Below, in pieces: positions 1 through 6,213 of a DNA stretch of 8,236 nucleotides. The notes beneath the pieces are model-generated. The model was not told where the DNA came from. It did no database searches and saw only the letters and a list, made by a program, of their open reading frames with translations. Source of the stretch: Verrucomicrobia bacterium UBA1629 (GTDB lineage Bacteria; Verrucomicrobiota; Kiritimatiellia; RFP12; UBA1067); contig DCMF01000078.1 in NCBI GenBank assembly GCA_002321305.1, positions 334-8,569 on the forward strand. Reading direction: 5' to 3'. Both the position numbers and the translations under genes were made by a program. The first letter of the stretch is position 1. The number at the start of each line of letters is the position of its first letter.

Positions 1-17
1 GGGGGGGGGGGGGGGGG
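1..17. other. G homopolymer at the window edge
   Basis: Seventeen consecutive G residues precede normal coding sequence. They would add a run of glycines ahead of the signal peptide, which is not biologically sensible. They most likely reflect no-signal base calls of two-colour sequencing retained at a contig end. Confidence 0.6.
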
Positions 18-2604
18 TAGCCTCTCTCGCATCGGTCTCGCCCTGACCCTGTTCCTTGGGCTCGCGCCATTTGCGCGGGGCGATGCGCCGGTCCGCCTGA
101 CGTATGCGGGTGAGGACAGCGGCGACTGGACGGCGGAGAACGTCTGGAAGGACGCATCGGGCGCGGCCGTCAACTGGGCGGACGGGGCGATTGCCGTGAT
201 TGGCGACCAGAGCGTGAACCTGCCTTCGGACGTGGAAGCCTACGGAATCGAATACACGAAGGTGACGGCCGCGCGCTACCTGACGGGTGCGGGCAAGCTG
301 ACGCTGGGCGCCGGCGGCCTGACCGTGAAGGAGTCGGGCACCGAACAGGTCAACATCCGGAACACCGGCGGCGTCCATCTCGCGGCGGATCAGACTTGGA
401 CGCGGCCGGACGGCCAGTCGCTCTGCCTCGATGAGATGCATCCGCTGACGGCGGCAGCTGGCGTGACCTGGACAATCGGCGGCTGGACGCAGCTGCGCGT
501 CAACTGCCAGGGTTCGCTGGGGCCGGACGTCACGGTCGTCTTTCGTGACAACGCCCAGCTGTCGCCGTCGGAGGGCAACCCGGGGCTGGGAACGCCGAAG
601 CTGGTTTTCGATGGGGCGGGCGTGACATCGACATTCGGCGCACAGTGGTGCAGCCCGGTCTTCGGCGGAACGTACGCGAGCAGCCTCACCCTGCGTTCAG
701 GCGCCTTGCTGGCGTTCAATGCGTCCAAGCTCTGCCGCTTCGAGATTCCCGAACTGGCGGTGGACGGCGAGGGGGCGGATTCGCGGTTCACGGGCGGACT
801 CGTCCGGCTGGCGTCCGGCGAGACGGTGTTCGACGTGAAGGACGGCCGAACCCTGACGCTCGGCGCGATCCTCACGAATGCGCCGAACGCGGCGGCGACC
901 GTCGTGAAGCGCGGCGCGGGCACGCTGACGCTCCTCCAGCCCGAAGAGCCGGTCGATTTCACGGTTTCGGAGGGAACGCTGAAGTTCGCCTTTACGGGCT
1001 ACCGGCATTACCGCTTCAAGATCGACAAGGCGTATGGCGCGGAAGCGCACGGCGCGCAGATCTCCGAGTTCAAGCTGCTGGACGGCGAAACGGCGATCGC
1101 CGGCGGGAAGGCGTCGTATGCGGACGGCACGAAGGTGACGTGGGATTCGGGCAAGGACTGCTCGCCCGGCGAGGATCCGACGAAGGCCGTGGACGGGTCA
1201 CTCGACTCGAAGTGGCTGGACTGGCGGGCGGCGGCTTCTCGCATCGCCGCCGAGGGCGACAAGGTCTGGGTTCAACTGACGTATGATGCCCCGGTCCTCG
1301 CGACGGGCTATTCGTGGGCGACGGCGAACGATGCCGCGCCTTCGACGGGAAAAGATTGCAACGACCCGGCGGCGTGGCGGCTCCTGGCGAGCGACGACGG
1401 CGAGAACTGGGTCGAACTCGACAAGCGCACGGACATGGGACCCTACGAGCCCCGCAAGGCGTGGGTCGGCGAGTTCCCCGTATCCTATCCGGCCGGGCGC
1501 GGCGCGGACGCCAAGCTGGGCCATGTCGTCGTCGCGGCGGGCGGTACGCTCGACCTGCGGCATTTCACCGCATCGAGGGCCGTGAGCGGCGTCATCGAGA
1601 ATCGCGGCGGGACGATCCTGACGGCTTCGGGCGATGCGTCGGGGAACTCGGTGGCGGTTCTCGGCGGCACGCTTTCGCGCGGCCCCTCCGCGTTCGGCGG
1701 CAAGTTCTTCCGCGTGACGGTCACGGGCAACGGCGGCGCGGAGAAGGTTTCCATCGCCGAGTTCTCGCTGTACGCGGCGGACGGATCGCGCGTCAACCAG
1801 GGGACGTTCACGCGCAAGGCGGTCGATTCGCCCGCCGCGCTCGAAGCCAACCAGGTCGCGCTGGCGACGTCCGGCACGGTCTCCAACTGGGAGAACATCG
1901 ACAAGGTGTTTGACGGCGATGCCGACACGAAACTGCACGTGACCGAGTTGGCTCCGTCGGCGGAGTCGCCGGTCGCGTTCACGTTCCGTCTGCCCGAGTC
2001 CGCCGCGCGCGTGGCCGGGTACACGTTCACCACGGCCGCCGATTCGGAGGCGGGCGGCAGTTCGGGGGAAGGCTACTTCTACAGGCGCAACCCGACCGCG
2101 TGGACGGTCGAGGGCAGCTTCGACGGCGCGACATGGTACGTGCTGGACGGGCAGACGGCCGCGTCCGCGCCGAAGACGAACAAGACGGAATACAACGGCG
2201 GCGTGCCGTATGCCGTGACGGCGTGGGGCGACCCGGCCGAGGGCGAGGAACGTCCGTTTGGCGCGGATGCCGTCGTGTCGGTCGCGCCCGGCGCGACGCT
2301 GGAGCTCCGCTCGGAGAAGATGGTGCTCGACCGTCTCGCGGTCGATTGCACGGCGGGGGCGGGGACGATCACGTGCTTCACGCCGGCCGAAAATGGCTCG
2401 ATCGATGTCCGTCATGCGGACGTGGAGCAGCTCCGGGCAGGGTTCGCGCTGCCGCTGACGGTCGGGGCGGTGAACCGGGCCTCGCTCCTGAAGAAGTGGA
2501 CGGTGCTGGTCGATGGCGTGGCGGACGAGCGGTTGCGCGTGGTTTACCGCGCGGGCGCCCTGCGAATCGAGACGCGCGGCGGCTTCCTGCTGCTGTTCCG
2601 CTGA
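1..2604 (+). CDS. Large secreted beta-repeat protein with two discoidin-like domains (5' end missing)
   Basis: The reading frame is open from the left edge, so the true start lies outside the window; an ATT start at 196 is possible on paper, but coding continues upstream of it. Bases 19-84 encode a hydrophobic segment (LALTLFLGLAPFARG) that fits a Sec signal peptide. It is followed by a beta domain with SGDW and WADGAIAV motifs, which recur in the gene starting at 7911. A GAGTLTL strand repeat (about 901-990), typical of autotransporter-associated beta-strand repeats, and a second GGTLDL-type segment (about 1516-1640) frame two discoidin/F5-8C-like modules at about 1000-1480 and 1702-2230. 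These share ISEFKL/IAEFSL, an xVDG or xFDG metal-loop-like motif, and W.(L/V)..S.DG.(N/T)W. I see no C-terminal beta-barrel; the protein ends in GGFLLLFR. It is probably an extracellular or surface carbohydrate-binding or adhesion protein. The next gene follows after 25 bases, so the two are probably co-transcribed. The specific ligand cannot be read from sequence. Confidence 0.85.
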   Translation, partial: GGGGGGSLSRIGLALTLFLGLAPFARGDAPVRLTYAGEDSGDWTAENVWKDASGAAVNWADGAIAVIGDQSVNLPSDVEAYGIEYTKVTAARYLTGAGKLTLGAGGLTVKESGTEQVNIRNTGGVHLAADQTWTRPDGQSLCLDEMHPLTAAAGVTWTIGGWTQLRVNCQGSLGPDVTVVFRDNAQLSPSEGNPGLGTPKLVFDGAGVTSTFGAQWCSPVFGGTYASSLTLRSGALLAFNASKLCRFEIPELAVDGEGADSRFTGGLVRLASGETVFDVKDGRTLTLGAILTNAPNAAATVVKRGAGTLTLLQPEEPVDFTVSEGTLKFAFTGYRHYRFKIDKAYGAEAHGAQISEFKLLDGETAIAGGKASYADGTKVTWDSGKDCSPGEDPTKAVDGSLDSKWLDWRAAASRIAAEGDKVWVQLTYDAPVLATGYSWATANDAAPSTGKDCNDPAAWRLLASDDGENWVELDKRTDMGPYEPRKAWVGEFPVSYPAGRGADAKLGHVVVAAGGTLDLRHFTASRAVSGVIENRGGTILTASGDASGNSVAVLGGTLSRGPSAFGGKFFRVTVTGNGGAEKVSIAEFSLYAADGSRVNQGTFTRKAVDSPAALEANQVALATSGTVSNWENIDKVFDGDADTKLHVTELAPSAESPVAFTFRLPESAARVAGYTFTTAADSEAGGSSGEGYFYRRNPTAWTVEGSFDGATWYVLDGQTAASAPKTNKTEYNGGVPYAVTAWGDPAEGEERPFGADAVVSVAPGATLELRSEKMVLDRLAVDCTAGAGTITCFTPAENGSIDVRHADVEQLRAGFALPLTVGAVNRASLLKKWTVLVDGVADERLRVVYRAGALRIETRGGFLLLFR

Positions 2605-2614
2605 CGCGAAGGGA

Positions 2615-2620
2615 AAGGAA
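2615..2620 (+). promoter_or_regulatory. Ribosome-binding site for the esterase-mannanase gene
   Basis: AAGGAA lies 9 bases before the ATG at 2630. It decides the start: the frame is open from 2513, but a start there would lie inside the preceding gene and would put a non-signal leader ahead of the hydrophobic signal peptide. The same AAAGGAA-type site precedes the gene at 7911. Confidence 0.65.
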
Positions 2621-2629
2621 TCGTTCAAG

Positions 2630-5170
2630 ATGACGATGAGACTGCCCGTCTGCGCACTTGCCGCAGGACTCGCCCTGGTCGGGGTCGCGAAGACGCGCTT
2701 CGACGTCTCGGCCGACCGCCCCGACTGCCGCTACGGCGTCGGGGAGACGGTGACGTACACGGTGACGGCGACGGACGAGAAGGGCGCGCCGCTCACGTCC
2801 GGCAAGGTCGCGTGGTCGCTCGACAACTTCGGCACGGACGTGATTGCGCCGCGTGCCGAGGCTGATCTTGCGGCGGGGAATCCCTTCCGCGTGACGGGCG
2901 GCCTGTCCTATCCGGGCTTCCTGCGGCTCAACCTGAAGGCGGCGGACGGCTCGTCGCGCGTCTGGAGCGTGGCGGTCGCGCCGGAGCGGGTGAAAGCTTC
3001 GTCGCCGCGCCCGGCCGACTTCGACGCGTTCTGGGACGGCGCCGTCGCAAAGCTCGCGCGCGAAGTGCCGCTCGATCCGCAGATGGTGCGCGTCGCGGAG
3101 AAGAGCAAGGGCGCGTTCGACTACTATAACGTCAGCTTCGCGACGTTCGGCGGCCGCGTCTACGGCTTCCTGACCATCCCGAAGGACAGGTCGAGGACGT
3201 ATCCCGTCCTGGTGACGGTTCCGGGCGCGGGGCCGTACCACAACGGGTCGTGGTACGGCACGGGCGACCGGATCTCGCTGATGATGAACGTCCTGCCGTT
3301 CAAGCCGGACAGGGACGGCAAGAAGTTTGCGGCAGACTACCGCAAGTGGGAGGACGGGCTGAAGAGGAGATATGGGACGAAAGGGCAGTACGGCACGGCG
3401 GGAATCGCCGCGTCGCGCGAGGATTACGTCTTCTATCCGGTCATCCTTGGCATCAGCCGGGCTGTGGATTGGCTCGCGGCGCGTCCCGAAGTGGACAAGG
3501 AGCGCATCGGCTACTGCGGCGGCAGCCAGGGCGGCGCGTTCGGCTACTTCCTGCTGGGGCTGAACAGGAATTTTACGCGCGGCGCAATGTACATTCCGGC
3601 GATGGCGGATCATCTCGCCGCGCGGCAGAAGCGTCTGGCGACCTGGCCGGAGCTGATGCGCAACCAGTCCGCCGAGGGCCGCGCGGCGGCGGAGAAGAAC
3701 GCGCCCTATTTCGACATCGCGCATTTCGCGCCGCGCATCCGCGTGCCGGTGCGCTCGGCCGTCGGGCTGAGCGACACGACGTGTCCGCCCGCCGGCGGCT
3801 GGAGCGCGTTCAACGCGCTCGGCTCGAACGACAAGTCGATGACGTCCGTCCCCGGCATGACGCACAAGGCCGACGCGGCGCTCGAACAGGGCCAGTTCGC
3901 CTGGGCGTGCGGCACGAAGCCGGCGTTCGTTGCGCCGGCGCGCACGCCGGGGTCGAACGCGGCGCGCGTCTTCGGGAAGCTGAAGGCCGTCGGCGCGTCG
4001 CCGAACTACTACTGGGCGTGGACGTATCCGTGGCTCAACCACGGCGGCTGGGGCGGCGACAGGCGGTTCGTGCAGGAGAAGGACGGGAAGTTCCTGCCGA
4101 AGCCGCTCAAGGACGTCAAGCTGGACTGCGATTACGTGAGCCGCTACACGGAGGGTCGCCGCGCACTCATCAACTACGCGGACCTTGCGAGCGTCGTCGG
4201 CACGTGGCACTCGCCGCGCTACTACGCCGTCAACCGCGCCGGGCTGACGGCGGCGATCCAGAAGCAGTGGGCCGCGTTCGGCGCGATCACGGTCTTCAAC
4301 TGGCACATGGATCAGCCCTACACGACGAACGGCTTTCCGAAGGCCTCCTATCGCTTCAAGTCCATGGGTGCGAATCGGAACGTCGTCCGGCAGATTCTCG
4401 ACGGCACGGGCGGGCCGTGCGGCACCGGCGCAATCGAGGGGAAGACCATCCGCGAGCCGGCGCCGAATCCGAGGGCGTGGTTCCTCGCCCAGTTGGCGGA
4501 CGTCGCGGACTTCATCAACGGGCTGAACGACCCCGAGACGGGCGAGCCGATTCCCGTCATCCTGCGCTATCCGCACGAGGCGGACGGCAACTGGTTCTGG
4601 TGGGGGAACGGGTGGTGCACGGCGGAGGAGTTCCGCGCGTTCTGCCGTTTCGAGGCCGACTACTTGCGCCGCGCGTGCGGCCCGGATCGCATCCTCTTCG
4701 CCTACACGCCCGACAGGCAGTGGAAGGCGTTCGGCAAGGAGGGCGACGTGGCGAACACGTTCCTCGCGCGCTATCCGGGCGACGCCTACACGGACGTGAT
4801 CGGCATCGACGACTACGGCATCGGCAACGGCAAGACGGTTGAACAGGCGGAGCGAAGCCTCGCGAGGTCCATCGACCGCCTGCGGCAGATGTCCGCGTTC
4901 GCGGCGGAGCGCAACCTCGTCGTGTGCATCTCGGAGAGCGGCGGCAGCGGCAAGCGCGACGACTTCTGGGTGTATCTGCACCGCGCCGCGACGGCGGAGG
5001 GCGTCGCCTGCGCGTTCGTGGACGCCTGGTGCTGGATCTACGGCATGAAGCCGGAGACGCCCGCTTCGGAGGCGGACGAGCGCGCGTTCGCCCGTCGCCC
5101 CGAAGTGCTGATGGAGGGTTCTTCGGGCGCGGGCTTCAACGCGCGCGGAGCGGGTGATGCAGATCGGTGA
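2630..5170 (+). CDS. Secreted bifunctional CE7 acetyl esterase - GH26 beta-mannanase fusion
   Basis: The product is 846 residues from the ATG at 2630. Residues 1-20 form a Sec signal peptide (MTMRLPVCALAAGLALVGVA). Residues about 21-125 look like an Ig-like beta-sandwich. Residues about 130-435 match the acetyl xylan esterase/cephalosporin C deacetylase family (CE7): the nucleophile elbow GGSQGG has Ser299, VGLSDTTCPP has Asp382 and GMTHKAD has His412. The spacings of 83 and 30 residues are close to those of characterised CE7 enzymes. Residues about 455-815 match GH26 endo-mannanases: FNWHMDQP, then RYPHEADGNWFWWG with acid/base Glu650, then CISESG with nucleophile Glu769. The likely role is to deacetylate and cleave acetylated (gluco/galacto)mannan outside the cytoplasm. 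The family assignments are strong; the substrate is inferred, because CE7 members also act on xylan and small acetylated sugars and a few GH26 members act on other beta-glycans. The last 15-20 residues are Gly/Ala-rich and run into degenerate DNA, so the native C-terminus may be altered. Confidence 0.9.
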   Translation: MTMRLPVCALAAGLALVGVAKTRFDVSADRPDCRYGVGETVTYTVTATDEKGAPLTSGKVAWSLDNFGTDVIAPRAEADLAAGNPFRVTGGLSYPGFLRLNLKAADGSSRVWSVAVAPERVKASSPRPADFDAFWDGAVAKLAREVPLDPQMVRVAEKSKGAFDYYNVSFATFGGRVYGFLTIPKDRSRTYPVLVTVPGAGPYHNGSWYGTGDRISLMMNVLPFKPDRDGKKFAADYRKWEDGLKRRYGTKGQYGTAGIAASREDYVFYPVILGISRAVDWLAARPEVDKERIGYCGGSQGGAFGYFLLGLNRNFTRGAMYIPAMADHLAARQKRLATWPELMRNQSAEGRAAAEKNAPYFDIAHFAPRIRVPVRSAVGLSDTTCPPAGGWSAFNALGSNDKSMTSVPGMTHKADAALEQGQFAWACGTKPAFVAPARTPGSNAARVFGKLKAVGASPNYYWAWTYPWLNHGGWGGDRRFVQEKDGKFLPKPLKDVKLDCDYVSRYTEGRRALINYADLASVVGTWHSPRYYAVNRAGLTAAIQKQWAAFGAITVFNWHMDQPYTTNGFPKASYRFKSMGANRNVVRQILDGTGGPCGTGAIEGKTIREPAPNPRAWFLAQLADVADFINGLNDPETGEPIPVILRYPHEADGNWFWWGNGWCTAEEFRAFCRFEADYLRRACGPDRILFAYTPDRQWKAFGKEGDVANTFLARYPGDAYTDVIGIDDYGIGNGKTVEQAERSLARSIDRLRQMSAFAAERNLVVCISESGGSGKRDDFWVYLHRAATAEGVACAFVDAWCWIYGMKPETPASEADERAFARRPEVLMEGSSGAGFNARGAGDADR

Positions 5171-5182
5171 CTTGACGTTTAA

Positions 5183-5308
5183 CCTCGTATCAAAGAACCT
5201 CTTTACCGCGACTCGCTGCCGCGCCGCCCCGGCTGGAAACACCCCGTCGAGACGTATGTCGTCGAGGTCTGCGGCAACCGGGGCTACAACTGGTTCAACG
5301 TCATCTGA
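5183..5308 (+). pseudogene. Relic of an unidentified protein C-terminus
   Basis: Two in-frame stops follow the mannanase (TGA 5168-5170 and TAA 5180-5182). The same frame then reads a protein-like tail containing LYRDSLPRRPGWKHP and YVVEVCGNRGYNWFNVI before a TGA at 5306-5308. The composition (Trp, Tyr, Cys, alternating hydrophobics) looks like real coding sequence rather than a chance frame, but there is no start codon or ribosome-binding site. I do not recognise the family. It may be the end of a gene whose front was deleted, or a displaced former C-terminal part of the upstream enzyme. The frame stays open again from 5309 until a TAG at 5402-5404. Confidence 0.35.
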
Positions 5309-5380
5309 TCGTCTGCGCAGGATTGCACGGCGGCGAGCGAAAGGGCGCGGACGAACGCCTCTGTATTCGCCGCTGTCGAA

Positions 5381-5475
5381 TGGCTAATGGAAGAAATGGT
5401 GTAGGTCTAATGGAAGAATCTATATGGGTCTAATGGAATTCTTGTCAGGTGCATAGTGGAATATTTTACACAGAA
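5381..5475 (+). repeat. Four direct repeats with exact 23-bp period
   Basis: The core CTAATGGAA occurs at 5384, 5407 and 5430, each exactly 23 bases apart. A degenerate fourth copy (ATAGTGGAA, 7 of 9 matches) sits at 5453, again 23 bases on. Copies 2 and 3 share the longer core GGTCTAATGGAA; copies 1 and 2 share CTAATGGAAGAA. The remaining bases of each unit are not conserved. This looks like spaced protein-binding sites on nearly the same helix face rather than a CRISPR or a simple tandem repeat. It lies just upstream of the start of the broken ATPase gene, so an operator or iteron-like role is possible. Confidence 0.75.
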
Positions 5476-5489
5476 ATGATATTCTTGTT

Positions 5490-5504
5490 TCCATTCAAAA
5501 TGGA
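5490..5504. repeat. Short inverted repeat carrying the same AATGGA core
   Basis: TCCATT, a three-base spacer CAA, then AATGGA form a perfect 6-bp inverted repeat. The arms repeat the AATGGA core of the 23-bp array, once on each strand. The right arm overlaps the ribosome-binding site of the following ATG, so protein binding or hairpin formation here could affect translation or transcription of that gene. Confidence 0.5.
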
Positions 5505-5507
5505 GGT
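5502..5507 (+). promoter_or_regulatory. Strong ribosome-binding site of the broken ATPase gene
   Basis: GGAGGT lies five bases before the ATG at 5513. It is the best Shine-Dalgarno match seen in the window, yet it now leads only into a 54-codon frame (5513-5677), which suggests that it once served an intact gene. Confidence 0.6.
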
Positions 5508-5512
5508 AAAGT

Positions 5513-6054
5513 ATGTCAGAAGTCGAATATAACAGATGGGCGGTTGAAAGTGTGCGCGAAGTTCTCGGCATCTTTCGGGCTGTCTTTATCTCGTCGATGA
5601 GGTGCCGGTCTGGTGTAGTGGTGACTATGGCAGACTCAATAAGCGATCTAAGTATTTCGCGGCCGATACGGGAATGATTGCCGCCGTGCTGGGGTGGAAG
5701 GAGGGCGACGTGTATCTTGACAGCGACAGGTCGGGGAAACTCGTCGAATCATGGGTCTACAATCAGCCGGTTGCGCAATTGGATCTTGATCCCAACGGCT
5801 CGATCTATCAGTATCGGGACAGGCAGAAACGCGAAATTGACTTCATCGTCGAGTCTGATGACGGCAGTCGATTGGGCATTGAGGTCAAAGCCGGTTCTGA
5901 CGTTGGCGAGGAGGATTTCCGGCATCTCAAATGGTTCAGGGACAATCTGGCGAAGGACAAGCCGTTTGTCGGCATCGTCGCCTATACGGGCGAAACGACC
6001 TTGCCGTTCGGCAAATACCTTTATGCCGTGCCGATGGGGGCAATCTGCGGTTAG
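5513..6054 (+). pseudogene. Broken AAA+ ATPase/DUF4143 protein gene (C-terminal domain remains)
   Basis: The reading frame from about 5581 to the TAG at 6052-6054 encodes the C-terminal DUF4143 part of an AAA-family ATPase. Visible hallmarks are YLVDEVPVW, RSKYFAADTGM, LVESWVYNQ, YRDRQKREIDF and GIEVKAG; the last two resemble the EVDF...EVK core of a PD-(D/E)XK-like fold. About 157 codons remain, against roughly 380-430 in the family. The P-loop ATPase domain is absent. The only good start (ATG 5513) is in a different frame and stops at 5675-5677, and the DUF4143 frame is blocked upstream by a TGA at 5545-5547. The simplest reading is an internal deletion plus frameshift. A shorter product from a GTG at 5602 (150 residues) is possible but has no evident ribosome-binding site and would lack the ATPase. 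The lower GC content than the flanking genes suggests separate ancestry. Confidence 0.75.
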
Positions 6055-6069
6055 ACCTGAAAACCGCAG
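6045..6069. other. Hairpin overlapping the DUF4143 stop codon
   Basis: CTGCGGTT and AACCGCAG form a perfect 8-bp stem around a 9-base loop, spanning the TAG stop. No T-run follows, so it is not a canonical intrinsic terminator; it may be a weak transcript-end or RNA-stabilising structure. Confidence 0.35.
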
Positions 6070-6150
6070 TTGGGAATCGAATGGATAGACGATACATTTC
6101 GCATTGTTAAAAATCGAATAAAACTCTTGGCAAAAAACAAATGCTTTTGC

Positions 6151-6180
6151 TTGCCGTTCACGTCGCGATTATGGTAAAAT
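6151..6180 (+). promoter_or_regulatory. Extended -10 promoter for the GH-D gene
   Basis: TAAAAT at 6175-6180 differs from the sigma-70 consensus at one base and is preceded by TG one base upstream (TGG-TAAAAT), an extended -10 element. TTGCCG at 6151-6156, 18 bases upstream, is a partial -35. It lies in a locally AT-rich stretch and would start RNA about 25 bases before the ATG at 6214. The GH-D gene therefore seems to have its own promoter, separate from the upstream operon. Confidence 0.55.
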
Positions 6181-6213
6181 GGTCTCATCTTGATTCGCGA
6201 AAGACCATGACCC

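Larger units (their letters stand above)
5309..5512. other. Gene-free interval with a composition change
   Basis: No supportable gene is seen here. Bases 5309-5383 are GC-rich like the upstream gene; from about 5384 the DNA becomes clearly richer in A and T. The interval holds the 23-bp repeat array, an inverted repeat and the ribosome-binding site of a broken gene, each listed separately. Confidence 0.6.

Noticed and set aside
1198..2628. 476-codon open frame on the minus strand
   Set aside because: It is opposite the first gene, Arg-rich and without recognisable motifs; a GC-rich shadow.
3250..4842. 530-codon open frame on the plus strand in another frame
   Set aside because: It overlaps the conserved catalytic motifs of the CE7-GH26 protein and is Arg/Gly-rich with no family features.
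2378..5242. 954-codon open frame on the minus strand
   Set aside because: It lies opposite the well-supported esterase-mannanase gene, is rich in Arg/Ala/Val as expected for an antisense frame of GC-rich DNA, and shows no domain motifs.
5154..5387. 77-codon plus-strand open frame after the mannanase
   Set aside because: It overlaps the mannanase end, has no ribosome-binding site, and is Arg-rich and low in information.
5442..5470. Sigma-70 promoter with TTGTCA as -35 for the broken ATPase gene
   Set aside because: The -35 is good, but at 17 bases spacing the -10 would be TTTACA, with three of six matches; better boxes have the wrong spacing.
5381..5475. CRISPR array
   Set aside because: The conserved part is only 9-12 bases and the period is 23 bases, too short for repeat plus spacer; no cas gene is seen.
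6045..6069. Intrinsic terminator
   Set aside because: The stem is good, but no T-run follows on either side; kept only as a hairpin.
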